From positions 58,149-122,148 of the forward strand of contig JALEPL010000037.1 of assembly GCA_022766245.1 (NCBI GenBank): 64,000 nucleotides of DNA, in the 5' to 3' direction. Position numbers and translations under genes: made by a program. Below are positions 51,572 through 60,531 of the stretch, one piece after another (position 1 is the first letter of the stretch; each line of letters begins with the position of its first letter). The notes below the pieces were generated by a model. The model was not told where the DNA came from. It ran no database searches and saw only the letters and a program-made list of their open reading frames with translations. The stretch is from Lachnospiraceae bacterium. GTDB lineage: Bacteria > Bacillota > Clostridia > Lachnospirales > Lachnospiraceae.

Positions 51572-52181
51572 TTTCGGCACCTCCCTCTAACACCTGGGTA
51601 AAATAGGTGATACAGGCATTGACACCATTGGTCATAGCCTTGGACGTAATGGTAGCTCCAGAGATTGCTTCTATCTCACTGTCCACTGTCGGTGCCTGCT
51701 TCACTACCGTGAATTTATCTACCTGTTTTCCTTCAAACTGACTGTAGAATTCCTCGTTCTTCGCTTTATCTCCCAGACCCGGAGTCTCTGAAATATCTGT
51801 AATGGAATAGCCATTCACGACACCATCCGATGTAATCCCTACAGAAAAAGTGATATTCGCCTGGCTGGCATCCTTGGCAGTCACTGTGATGACATAACCC
51901 AATAAATTTCCAGATGCATCCAATGCCTCCTCCACATCTGTGATCTCATCGCTGTAACCATTTTCCTCCATCAGACTTGCCGCTTCATCCTCCTCAAAAT
52001 CCTCATAGGGCTGAAAACTGTCTGCTTCTGAAAACACCTGCCGGAAAGCAGCTTCTGTTTTCTCCTGTTCTACCTGCGCAATGGGTTCAGCCGTAATATC
52101 ATGGACAAGTCCCAGAACAAAACCAAGCACCAGGGTAAAGGCCATCAAGATTAGCGCATCATGTACAATTCGCTTATTCAT
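51564..52181 (-). CDS. rnfG: Rnf complex subunit RnfG
   Basis: Membrane-anchored flavoprotein of 205 residues. One N-terminal helix is followed by an extracytoplasmic FMN_bind domain with the covalent-FMN motif AISGATITSKAM (about residues 175-186). ApbE, encoded opposite the operon, attaches the FMN. The start overlaps rnfD by 8 bp. Confidence 0.96.
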   Translation of the reverse strand: MNKRIVHDALILMAFTLVLGFVLGLVHDITAEPIAQVEQEKTEAAFRQVFSEADSFQPYEDFEEDEAASLMEENGYSDEITDVEEALDASGNLLGYVITVTAKDASQANITFSVGITSDGVVNGYSITDISETPGLGDKAKNEEFYSQFEGKQVDKFTVVKQAPTVDSEIEAISGATITSKAMTNGVNACITYFTQVLEGGAENE

Positions 52182-53160
52182 CCTTCTTATCCTCCTTTCC
52201 CTTCCGAATCTTTTTTATCTGCTCAGTTATTTTGCATTCTTTTACCTGTCCAAAAGCACTAGGCACCGTAATCTTTTCTAACATGGGAACCAGCAGGTTG
52301 CTGAGGATAATTGCAAAGGATACACCCTCTGCATTTGCTCCAAATACACGGAATAAACCGGTGAGGATGCCAAGACAGATGCCGTAAAGAATCTGTCCTC
52401 TCGGTGTAATTGGTGATGTCACATAATCGGTAGCCATAAAGAATGCTCCAAGCATCAGTCCACCACCGCACAGCTCTGCCACTAAGTATTGATAATCCAG
52501 TCCATGTCCCCCGAAGATTGCCATAAAGAGGACAAATGTCAAAATGTAAGTGCCCGGTATTCGAAGTGTTATCACACCAAGCATAATCAAAATAATGGCA
52601 CCTAGAACGATACACAGGGTAGAAGTCTCTCCAATCGTTCCTGCGGTACGGCCAATCAGCATATCCATGGCATTTACCGTCTCTCCGGCCCGAATTGCTG
52701 CAAGCGGCGTAGCTCCTGTATAAGAATCAATCGAATAATTGGTCATATCTGCCGCAAATGCAATTAAAAGAAAGCATCTGGCACCCAGAGCAGGATTCAT
52801 AAAATTCTGTCCCAGACCGCCAAACAGCATCTTCACTACGATAATTGCAAACACACCACCGATAGCAGCCTCCCACCAGGGCAGAGTTGCCGGCAGATTC
52901 AGTGCCAAAAGCAGTCCGGTGACCACAGCGCTTAAGTCACCCACTGTATTCTTTTTATGGACAATTTTATCATAAACCCACTCAGAAACCACACAGCTTG
53001 CAATGGTCACCAGAATCAGAATCAGTGCACGATAACCAAAATTAAAGATACCGAACACGGTAGTAGGCATCAAAGCCAACAGAACATAAAGCATAATCCG
53101 TTCTGTGGTATCTTTCGCACGCACATGGGGGGCTGATGATACATGAAATAATTCACTCAC
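52174..53160 (-). CDS. rnfD: Rnf complex subunit RnfD
   Basis: Polytopic subunit of 328 residues related to NqrB. SSAPHVRAKDTTERIM at the N-terminus and the covalent-FMN motif SYTGATPLAAIRAG are typical. It uses a GTG start with GAGG about nine nt upstream. It lies 13 bp after rnfC. Part of the ion-translocating core. Confidence 0.96.
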   Translation of the reverse strand: MSELFHVSSAPHVRAKDTTERIMLYVLLALMPTTVFGIFNFGYRALILILVTIASCVVSEWVYDKIVHKKNTVGDLSAVVTGLLLALNLPATLPWWEAAIGGVFAIIVVKMLFGGLGQNFMNPALGARCFLLIAFAADMTNYSIDSYTGATPLAAIRAGETVNAMDMLIGRTAGTIGETSTLCIVLGAIILIMLGVITLRIPGTYILTFVLFMAIFGGHGLDYQYLVAELCGGGLMLGAFFMATDYVTSPITPRGQILYGICLGILTGLFRVFGANAEGVSFAIILSNLLVPMLEKITVPSAFGQVKECKITEQIKKIRKGKEDKKDE

Positions 53161-53173
53161 AATGATTCACCTC

Positions 53174-54499
53174 TCATTTCTTTCGTTTTGCAGCCAAAAC
53201 CTGCTTTTTAGTCGTCTTGATTGCCTGAGCCAAAGGCCGCTTTGCCGGGCATATAAAACTGCAGCTTCCACATTCAATGCACTCCAGTCCATGCCACTTT
53301 TCAAAGTTCTCCTGATCTCCGATGGCAGAAAACTTTGCCAATCTGGATGGAATCAGTGTCTCCGGGCAAACCTCCACACAACGGCCACAATTAATGCAAG
53401 CGGTCATCTGCTCATTTGCCAGACGCACTTCATCTTTTGTCATACACAAAAGTGCTGAAGTTGTCTTCGTGGTTGGCACATCCAGTCCATAAAGAGCAAA
53501 TCCCATCATGGGACCTCCGGCGATCATTTTCTCCGGCTGTTCCTTGCATCCACCGGCTGCATCCAAAAGTTCCTGAAAACTGGTGCCGATGGAAAAATAA
53601 AAGTTTTTCGGATCAGTGACTGCATCACCAGTGACTGTAAATACCCGGTTCGTAACGGGTCGTCCCAGTCTTACCGCACGATACACAGCAATCATTGTCT
53701 CTACATTATCCACGATACATCCCGCATCTGCCGGAAGCATTTTGGAATTAATTGCCCGGCCTGTCACTGCATAAATCAGCTGACGCTCTCCACCCTGTGG
53801 ATACTTTGTCATAAGTTCCACCACTTCCATACGGGGCTCGTCCTCGGTCAGCTCCTTTAACTTTGCAATACATTCCGGCTTGTTATTCTCCACACTGAAC
53901 ACGCCCTTCGCATTGGGGAACAGCCGAAGAATAATTCGCATTCCACCCACTAACTGCGCAGGGTTTTCCAGCATTTCGCGATAATCAGAAGTCAGATACG
54001 GCTCACATTCTGCACAATTTGCAATAATATACTCGATTTTATCCGGTTCCTTCGGTGATAGCTTTACATGGGTAGGAAAACCTGCTCCACCCATGCCAAC
54101 CACACCGGCATTCTTTACACGATCTATAATCTCTGCCGGAGTAAGGGAAGTCACATCCTCCACTTCTTCATACTCCACTTCGGTATACTGCCCATCATTT
54201 TCTATCACAATGGAATTCACCATATCACCTGTGGCCACACGTCTTGCCTCAATCGCCTTCACTTTTCCGGAGACAGAAGCATAAATCGGAGACGATACAA
54301 AGCCTCCGGCTTCCGCAATGAGTTGTCCCTTCCATACAGTGTCTCCTACTGCAACAACTGGTACTGCCGGAGCTCCGATATGCTGTGACAAAGGATAGAC
54401 CAAATCTCCCTTGGGCAACAGTACCGTGATTGGTTTGTCCTTAGAAAGCTCCTTTCCTTCTACCGGATGGACACCGCCTTTAAATGTCAATAATCCCAT
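53174..54499 (-). CDS. rnfC: Rnf complex subunit RnfC
   Basis: NADH-binding peripheral subunit, 441 residues. It has an N-terminal barrel region (FKGGVHP), Gly-rich NADH/FMN site GVVGMGGAGFPTHVK and two C-terminal 4Fe-4S motifs, CINCGRCVEVCP and CIECGSCSFICPAKRPL. It opens the operon rnfCDGEAB. Upstream, an extended -10 (TGTTATAAT, near 54545) is the best promoter candidate; its -35 is weak and no clean Rex operator is visible. Confidence 0.97.
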   Translation of the reverse strand: MGLLTFKGGVHPVEGKELSKDKPITVLLPKGDLVYPLSQHIGAPAVPVVAVGDTVWKGQLIAEAGGFVSSPIYASVSGKVKAIEARRVATGDMVNSIVIENDGQYTEVEYEEVEDVTSLTPAEIIDRVKNAGVVGMGGAGFPTHVKLSPKEPDKIEYIIANCAECEPYLTSDYREMLENPAQLVGGMRIILRLFPNAKGVFSVENNKPECIAKLKELTEDEPRMEVVELMTKYPQGGERQLIYAVTGRAINSKMLPADAGCIVDNVETMIAVYRAVRLGRPVTNRVFTVTGDAVTDPKNFYFSIGTSFQELLDAAGGCKEQPEKMIAGGPMMGFALYGLDVPTTKTTSALLCMTKDEVRLANEQMTACINCGRCVEVCPETLIPSRLAKFSAIGDQENFEKWHGLECIECGSCSFICPAKRPLAQAIKTTKKQVLAAKRKK

Positions 54500-54621
54500 C
54501 TATTGTGCCTCTCTTCCTTGTTAATCTGTTTTACACACAAACGTATTATAACACAAACAGATTTTATTAAAAGATTTTTTGTAAACAAGTTTTTTGAAAA
54601 ATAATAAATATATGTTAAAAT

Positions 54622-54680
54622 GTAACTATTCAGAGCCAGTGCAATTTCCATAAAATTGCGAATTTGTTCTGAATAGTTAC
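54622..54680. repeat. 59-bp member of the dispersed element family
   Basis: GTAACTATTCAGAGCCAG at left and CTGAATAGTTAC at right, with an internal hairpin GCAATTT-CCATA-AAATTGC. It lies between the divergent rnfC and yprB-like genes. No clear flanking duplication. Confidence 0.65.
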
Positions 54681-54726
54681 ATTAATATATGGATATCTGC
54701 TCAGAAATAAATAAGGATACAACGAT

Positions 54727-55815
54727 ATGAAAACAATTCACAAAGAACTCCTCTTTCAGAACAAAGACCAACTAACGCTGGAGCTTTTTACCGAGAACAG
54801 CATTTTTTTTGATATCGAAACCACCGGTTTTTCCCCTGCCAACACCTCACTCTACCTGATAGGATGTGCACGCAGAAGTGGGGATTATCTTTGTGTGGAT
54901 CAGTTTTTTGCAGAAGATTCGAAAGAAGAAAAATTGATCTTAAATGCATTTTTAGAGCTTTTAAAACAGTACCAGACCATTATTACATTTAATGGAATCG
55001 GCTTTGACATTCCATACCTCAAGGCCAAATGTGACCAATTCGGATTAAGCGAGCATTTTTCTGATTACAGCTATGTTGATATTTTTAAATCCGTTAACCG
55101 AATCAAACATATCTTAAATCTGACAAACTACAAACAGAAAACCATCGAGGCATTTCTTGGCATTGAGCGGGACGACAAGTACACTGGCGGAGATCTAATC
55201 TCAATATATGAAGATTACACAAAATCTAAGGACGAGGAATTTCGTTCCTTGCTTTTGCTGCATAATTATGAAGATGTTTTGGGCATGATTGACATGCTTC
55301 CAATTCTCTCCTATGTGCACCTGCTGAATGGACAATATAGTAATATTGTTCCAACCGTCAATGAACTGACTTCCTACCAGAACACACAGGAGACGGAACT
55401 GATACTAGAAATGGATACTGAATTTTCAATTCCCAAGAAAATCTCCTATCACCAAAATGGTATCTATCTGTATGCCACTGAGCATACATGTAAAATATCA
55501 GTTCGACTTTGGACCGGTGAGCTGAAATACTTTTTCCCAAATTATCGCGATTATTACTATCTTCCGGCAGAGGACCAGGCTATTCACAAAAGTGTATCTT
55601 CCTATGTGGATAAGGCTTACCGGGTTCCTGCCAAAGCTTCCACCTGCTACACCAGACATGATGGCGTATTTGTCCCCGAGTACGAAGAACTGATTACTCC
55701 GACTTTCAAAAAGGACTATAAGGATAAAATGAGCTACTTTGAGCTTACCACCAATTTTCTGCAATCCCAGGAACTGCTCAGTGCCTATGTCAACCATTTG
55801 TTAAAACATGTATGA
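54727..55815 (+). CDS. YprB-like ribonuclease H-fold exonuclease
   Basis: Protein of 362 residues. Residues about 25-200 form a DEDD-type 3'-5' exonuclease fold: FFDIETTGFSPANTSLYLIG holds the first acidic pair, TFNGIGFDIPYLKAKC the second region, and HNYEDVLGMIDM the final His/Asp. It matches the YprB_RNaseH-like family. The remainder is basic and of unknown role. In Bacillus yprB is near a helicase gene; here it is alone, flanked by a repeat and a terminator. Substrate (DNA or RNA) unknown. Confidence 0.9.
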   Translation: MKTIHKELLFQNKDQLTLELFTENSIFFDIETTGFSPANTSLYLIGCARRSGDYLCVDQFFAEDSKEEKLILNAFLELLKQYQTIITFNGIGFDIPYLKAKCDQFGLSEHFSDYSYVDIFKSVNRIKHILNLTNYKQKTIEAFLGIERDDKYTGGDLISIYEDYTKSKDEEFRSLLLLHNYEDVLGMIDMLPILSYVHLLNGQYSNIVPTVNELTSYQNTQETELILEMDTEFSIPKKISYHQNGIYLYATEHTCKISVRLWTGELKYFFPNYRDYYYLPAEDQAIHKSVSSYVDKAYRVPAKASTCYTRHDGVFVPEYEELITPTFKKDYKDKMSYFELTTNFLQSQELLSAYVNHLLKHV

Positions 55816-55821
55816 CCATAA

Positions 55822-55854
55822 AAAAAGACTGCACCCTCATGATGCAGTCTTTTT
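55822..55854. terminator. Bidirectional terminator between yprB-like and cheR
   Basis: AAAAAGACTGCA and TGCAGTCTTTTT form a stem with A- and T-runs on both sides, so it works in either direction. The genes converge. Confidence 0.9.
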
Positions 55855-55857
55855 CGA

Positions 55858-56640
55858 TTACAATTCCGTCTTTTGAAAAAAGAAGGACTGATTACGTTTA
55901 TATCCCAGTTCCCGATAATTGATAATCTGCTCAGTACTTCCAATAAAAAGCATACCATCCTTTACCAATGATTGATGGAATCTCTGGTAAATTTCATTTT
56001 TTGCCTCTTCTGTAAAATAAATCACAACATTGCGGCAAACAATCAAATGACAATCTTTCGGATATTCATCACGCAACAGATTGTGCTGTTCAAACCGCAC
56101 TCTTTGCTTAATCTGATCCGAAATTTTGAAGGAACTGCCGATGGGTGTGAAATATTTTTTCTTCAAATCCTCTGGCACACCTGCGATGCTCTTATGATTA
56201 TATAGTCCTACCTTAGCTTTTTCCAATACCTGCTTATCAATATCTGTCGCTATGACTTGAATCTGATTTATGGGTATGTGCCGGGACAATGCCATCACAA
56301 GGGAATATGGTTCATCCCCGGTAGAGCAGGCTGCACTCCAGATTTTCAGATTATTTCCGAACTGTTTTAACAACATAGGAAAGACTTCCTGATCCAGAAA
56401 GTCCCATTGTTCCGGATTTCGATAAAATTCCGATACATTGATTGTTAAAAAATTAATGAACTCATCAAATTTTATAGAATCCGTCTTTAAAAGATCCACA
56501 TATGCGTCATAGGAACTCATATGATTCTTGCTCGCAAGACTATCAAGCCTACGACGCATCTGTTTCTCTTTATATGCATTTAAATCAATGGTAGTCAGCG
56601 CATAGATATCTTTTTTGAACTTTTCATAGTTGTCAAACAT
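55858..56640 (-). CDS. cheR: Chemotaxis methyltransferase CheR
   Basis: SAM-dependent methyltransferase for glutamates of chemoreceptors, 260 residues. The N-terminal helical domain includes DLNAYKEKQMRRRLDSLASK. The C-terminal SAM domain has FLTINVSEFYRNPEQWDFL, IWSAACSTGDEPYSLVM and CRNVVIYFTEEAKN. It implies chemotaxis machinery elsewhere in the genome. It lies 21 bp after the S1-domain gene, with GGAGG upstream. Confidence 0.96.
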   Translation of the reverse strand: MFDNYEKFKKDIYALTTIDLNAYKEKQMRRRLDSLASKNHMSSYDAYVDLLKTDSIKFDEFINFLTINVSEFYRNPEQWDFLDQEVFPMLLKQFGNNLKIWSAACSTGDEPYSLVMALSRHIPINQIQVIATDIDKQVLEKAKVGLYNHKSIAGVPEDLKKKYFTPIGSSFKISDQIKQRVRFEQHNLLRDEYPKDCHLIVCRNVVIYFTEEAKNEIYQRFHQSLVKDGMLFIGSTEQIINYRELGYKRNQSFFFQKTEL

Positions 56641-56661
56641 ACACTGCCCTACCTCCTGTGA

Positions 56662-57759
56662 TTATTCTTCTACCGCATCTGCAGCTTCTTCTGCTGCTGC
56701 ATCCTCCTCCGGTAAAAGTGCTTTCATACTAAGGCTGATCTTTTTCTCATCCTCATTGAAATCTACGATTTTTGCCTCAATCTCCTGTCCAACCTTCAGA
56801 ACATCGGAAGGCTTCTCTACATGCTCCTTGGAAATCTGAGACACATGTAATAAAGCGTCTACGCCAGGTGCCAACTCTACAAATGCACCAAAATCTGTCA
56901 TTCTTGCAACAGTTCCTGTTACTACATTGCCGATGGCAAATGTCTCAGCAGCCATTCTCCATGGATTCTGATCCGGGAACTTCATACTCAATGCGATCTT
57001 TGTCTCTTTGATATCCTTAATGAATACGCGAACGGTCTCGCCAACCTTAAAGACCTTCTTCGGGTTCTCAACACGTCCCCATGACATCTCTGAAATGTGA
57101 AGTAATCCGTCTGCGCCACCCAGGTCGATGAACGCACCAAAATCGGTAATGTTCTTTACAATACCATCCATGATATCGCCCACCTGAATCTTTGACAGTA
57201 ACTCCTTCTGCATCTCTTCCTTCTCAGCAACCAACAGCTGCTTTCTGTCACCGATGATTCTTCTCTTCTTAGGATTGAACTCGGTAATCACAAAGGAGAT
57301 TTCCTGTCCCTCGTACTTGGTCAGATCCTTCTCAAAGGAATCCGATACCAGACTTGCAGGAATAAATACTCTTGCCTCGTCTACCACAACACTCAGACCG
57401 CCGGACAATACCTGTGCAACCTTCGCTGTCAGGACTTCCTTGTTCTCAAAAGCTTCCTCTAAACGCTTGTTACCCTTTTCAGCAGCAAGACGCTTATAGG
57501 TAAGAACTACCTGTCCTTCGCCATCGTTCACCTTCAAAACTTTGGCTTCCATGGTATCGCCTTCCTTGACTAAGGTAGTCAGGTCAACATTTGATTCATT
57601 GGTATACTCACTGCGAGTAATAATTCCGTCTGCTTTATATCCGATATTAAGGATAATTTCATCTGGCTTCACACCGATAACGACGCCTTCGACTACCTCT
57701 CCATTTCTTATTGTTTTTAATGATTCTTCTAACATTTGTTCAAAACTGTTTTCTGACAT
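56662..57759 (-). CDS. rpsA: S1-domain RNA-binding protein (ribosomal protein bS1-like)
   Basis: 365-residue protein with four S1 repeats: roughly residues 18-85, 100-170 (less conserved), 185-255 (MDGIVKNITDFGAFIDLGG) and 270-340 (GTVARMTDFGAFVELAPG). The acidic C-terminus is Glu/Ala-rich. Start at ATG 57759 with GGAGG nine nt upstream; it overlaps ispH by 20 bp. In some clostridia ispH and the S1 protein are fused into one; here they are separate but overlapping. Probably contributes to mRNA binding at the 30S subunit. Confidence 0.92.
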   Translation of the reverse strand: MSENSFEQMLEESLKTIRNGEVVEGVVIGVKPDEIILNIGYKADGIITRSEYTNESNVDLTTLVKEGDTMEAKVLKVNDGEGQVVLTYKRLAAEKGNKRLEEAFENKEVLTAKVAQVLSGGLSVVVDEARVFIPASLVSDSFEKDLTKYEGQEISFVITEFNPKKRRIIGDRKQLLVAEKEEMQKELLSKIQVGDIMDGIVKNITDFGAFIDLGGADGLLHISEMSWGRVENPKKVFKVGETVRVFIKDIKETKIALSMKFPDQNPWRMAAETFAIGNVVTGTVARMTDFGAFVELAPGVDALLHVSQISKEHVEKPSDVLKVGQEIEAKIVDFNEDEKKISLSMKALLPEEDAAAEEAADAVEE

Positions 57760-58597
57760 TAGTTTGAACCTCCTCAATAATATTATTTGGGGTTGAAGCC
57801 CCTGCGGTAATACCTACGTTATCAATGGACTCCAATTTTTGTAAATCTAAGTCAGCTATCGTTTGTATATAGTAAGTATTTTCACATTCTTCTTTACATA
57901 TTTCGAATAACTTCTGTGTGTTTGAGCTATTGCTTCCTCCAATCACAATCATGGCGTCTACTTCTTTCGCCAATGCCCGTGACTGGGTCTGCCTTTCCTC
58001 CGTCGCATTACAGATTGTATTCAAAACAATTATATCATAACCTTTTTCCTCTAGAATTTCAACCAAATCTTGAAATTTCTTGTAGTTAAATGTCGTTTGT
58101 GACACAATGCAAACCTTCTGGTCTTTGGAAAAGTTGATTTTTTCCGCTTCCTGTGAAGTGGAAATCACAGTAATCTGCTCCGGATTTCCCCATCCCCGGA
58201 TTCCCTCCACCTCAGGATGATTCGGATTTCCCACTATAATAATCTGGTAGCCTTTCCGACAGTATTCCTCCACATAGCGGTGAATTTTTAGAACAAACGG
58301 ACAGGTAGCATCCACCACCTGAAAGCCTTCCTGTTCCAGAGTTTGATTCGTCTTGCGGTCCACACCATGGGAGCGTATCACCACAATACCCTTAGGCAAG
58401 TCACGAAGCTGATCCAATGAGTCAATCACCCGAACTCCCTTTTCTTGCAGATCCTTTACTACCTCTTCATTATGAATAATAGGACCATACGTATAAATCG
58501 GCAAATCTTTTTTTCCGATTTGATGATATACCATATCCACAGCTCGCTTCACACCAAAGCAAAAACCTGCAGATTTTGCGATCTTAACCGTTTTCAT
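57740..58597 (-). CDS. ispH: 4-hydroxy-3-methylbut-2-enyl diphosphate reductase IspH
   Basis: Last step of the MEP isoprenoid pathway, an iron-sulfur enzyme. The 285 residues carry the three cluster cysteines in AGFCFGVKRA, DATCPFVLK and NTICNATEER, and the C-terminal GITAGASTPNNII. The start is ATG 58597, which overlaps the cmk stop (TGATATG). An ATG 51 nt upstream lies within cmk. The order cmk-ispH-rpsA is standard in clostridia. Confidence 0.96.
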   Translation of the reverse strand: MKTVKIAKSAGFCFGVKRAVDMVYHQIGKKDLPIYTYGPIIHNEEVVKDLQEKGVRVIDSLDQLRDLPKGIVVIRSHGVDRKTNQTLEQEGFQVVDATCPFVLKIHRYVEEYCRKGYQIIIVGNPNHPEVEGIRGWGNPEQITVISTSQEAEKINFSKDQKVCIVSQTTFNYKKFQDLVEILEEKGYDIIVLNTICNATEERQTQSRALAKEVDAMIVIGGSNSSNTQKLFEICKEECENTYYIQTIADLDLQKLESIDNVGITAGASTPNNIIEEVQTNVRKQF

Positions 58598-58598
58598 A

Positions 58599-59264
58599 TC
58601 AGCATTTTTCCTCGTATATTCTTCGAATGGCAGCCACAACCTCATCAATGGACAGTTCAGATGTATCCACTAAGACTGCATCCTCCGCCTGCACCAGAGG
58701 CGAAATCTCCCGATGCATGTCCCGGTAATCCCGCTCCCTAATGTCATCCTGGATTGCATTTAAATCACAGTCCTCCCCCTTCTCCTTCAATTCTGCATAT
58801 CTGCGGGCAGCCCGCTTTTCCACACTGGCTGTAAGATATATTTTTACCTGTGCATTGGGAAGCACACAGGTTCCGATATCTCGGCCATCCATGATTACAT
58901 CCTCATCTGCAGCCAGTTTTTGCTGCAGAGATACCAGTTTCTTTCGCACAGCAGGATATACGCTGGTGGCACTGGCCATATTTCCCACCGCCTCCTGGCG
59001 AATACGTCCGTTTACATTGACACCATTTAACAATACCTGCTGTTCCCCAGCCTCATAAGTGATGGAAACATTGATATTGTCACATTCTGCACTGATTGCC
59101 TTTTCATCAGATACATCAATTCCGGCATCCAGAAAATACAGAGCCATAGCCCGATACATCGCACCGGTATCTACATATATAAAGGATAATTCCTTTGCCA
59201 ATCGTTTTGCGATGGTACTTTTACCGGCTCCGGCCGGTCCGTCAATTGCAATATTTCTACTCAT
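58599..59264 (-). CDS. cmk: Cytidylate kinase
   Basis: Phosphorylates CMP and dCMP. The 221-residue protein has the P-loop IAIDGPAGAGKST, DTGAMYRAMALYFLDAG and VIMDGRDIGTCVLPNAQVKIYL around the CMP site. The start at ATG 59264 is set by AGGAG six nt upstream; the open frame continues to 59399, but that part overlaps the BaiN-like gene. It precedes ispH with a 3-bp overlap. Confidence 0.97.
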   Translation of the reverse strand: MSRNIAIDGPAGAGKSTIAKRLAKELSFIYVDTGAMYRAMALYFLDAGIDVSDEKAISAECDNINVSITYEAGEQQVLLNGVNVNGRIRQEAVGNMASATSVYPAVRKKLVSLQQKLAADEDVIMDGRDIGTCVLPNAQVKIYLTASVEKRAARRYAELKEKGEDCDLNAIQDDIRERDYRDMHREISPLVQAEDAVLVDTSELSIDEVVAAIRRIYEEKC

Positions 59265-59301
59265 AATATTCTCCTGTTTTTCAACCATTTGTATGTTACA
59301 A

Positions 59302-60531
59302 CTATCTGACACTGATCCCAGCCAAATAACCGGTTGACCAGGCAATCTGTAAATTAAATCCACCTGTAAGTGCATCCACATCCAGCACTTCACCGGCAAA
59401 AAACAAACCTTTTACCCGCTTGGACTCCATAGTTGACGGATCCACCTGCCGTACATCCACCCCGCCACGGGTAATAATCGCCTCATTAAAATTACGCAAC
59501 CCGGTCAGTGTCAGCGGAAATTCTTTGATTCGTTTCAAAAGACGCTGTCGTTCCTCTCTTGTAATGACATTCACACGCTTTTCGTTTGGAATGCCACTGA
59601 GCTCTATCATCACCGGAATCAGCTTCATCGGAAATAATCCCTGAAGACTATTTCCAAACTGCCGATTAGGATTTTCTGAAAAATCCCGGACAATCCGCTT
59701 ATCCAGCTGTTCTTCGGAAAGAGCCGGCTTTAAATCAATGGTAAGAGATAACGGTGCTTTTTGAATCCAATCATTCACAACACTGCTTGCGCTAAGCATC
59801 AGCGGACCACTGACCCCGAAATGGGTAAAAAGCATTTCTCCAAACTCATCAAACAGTAGCTTTCCGCCATTTTGTATCGTGGCTCTGACATTTCGCAGCG
59901 ACAAGCCCTGCAGTTTTTTCACATAAGGCTCTTCTGTTTCAAAGGGAACCAGAGAAGGCATGCATTCTTTTATGGCATGTCCTGCCTGTTTTGCGAAACG
60001 ATATCCATCCCCGGTGGAACCAGTGGAAGGATAAGAACACCCGCCAGTGGCAACAATGACATTTTCCGCAGTAATCTCCGTACCATCCTTCAGCATAACT
60101 CCTTTTATCTGATTCTCTTCTATCAGAATATGTTGTACACATGTATTCTTCTTTATGATAACCTTTTTTTCTCTGAGCCCCCGTTCCAATGCCGCAATGA
60201 TATCCGATGCATGATCCGATACCGGAAACACACGATTCCCCCGTTCCACCTTCAACGGTGTTCCGTGCTGTTCAAAAAAATCCATAACCCTTTGCTGATC
60301 CATGCAGTAGAATGCACTATATAAAAATTTTGGATTACGAATCACATGGGACATAAGTTCTTCCATATCACAGTCATTGGTAAGATTACATCTTCCTTTT
60401 CCGGTAATATAAATCTTTTTTCCCAGTTTCTCATTTTTTTCTATCAGAGTCACTTCATGTCCGCATTCCGCCGCTCCCATTGCAGCAAAGCAGCCTGCAG
60501 CGCCGCCTCCAATCACAACCACTCTACTCAT
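59302..60531 (-). CDS. FAD-dependent oxidoreductase of the HI0933/BaiN family
   Basis: 409-residue flavoprotein. The N-terminal FAD-binding motif GGGAAGCFAAMGAAECG and KGRCNLTNDC mark the HI0933 family, and the C-terminal signature reads FFAGEVLDVDALTGGFNLQIAWSTG over its two turns. Some members (BaiN) act in bile-acid 7-alpha-dehydroxylation; others have unknown substrates, so the bile-acid name should not be assumed. It overlaps the RpiR gene by 8 bp and precedes cmk. Confidence 0.9.
   Translation of the reverse strand: MSRVVVIGGGAAGCFAAMGAAECGHEVTLIEKNEKLGKKIYITGKGRCNLTNDCDMEELMSHVIRNPKFLYSAFYCMDQQRVMDFFEQHGTPLKVERGNRVFPVSDHASDIIAALERGLREKKVIIKKNTCVQHILIEENQIKGVMLKDGTEITAENVIVATGGCSYPSTGSTGDGYRFAKQAGHAIKECMPSLVPFETEEPYVKKLQGLSLRNVRATIQNGGKLLFDEFGEMLFTHFGVSGPLMLSASSVVNDWIQKAPLSLTIDLKPALSEEQLDKRIVRDFSENPNRQFGNSLQGLFPMKLIPVMIELSGIPNEKRVNVITREERQRLLKRIKEFPLTLTGLRNFNEAIITRGGVDVRQVDPSTMESKRVKGLFFAGEVLDVDALTGGFNLQIAWSTGYLAGISVR

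Noticed and set aside
54500..54621. Possible Rex operator upstream of rnfC
   Set aside because: TTGTTTAC and TTAACAA half-like strings exist, but never as two halves with the correct 4-nt spacing.
59302..60531. Naming the flavoprotein BaiN and inferring bile-acid metabolism
   Set aside because: The HI0933 family is broad and no other bai genes are present in the window.
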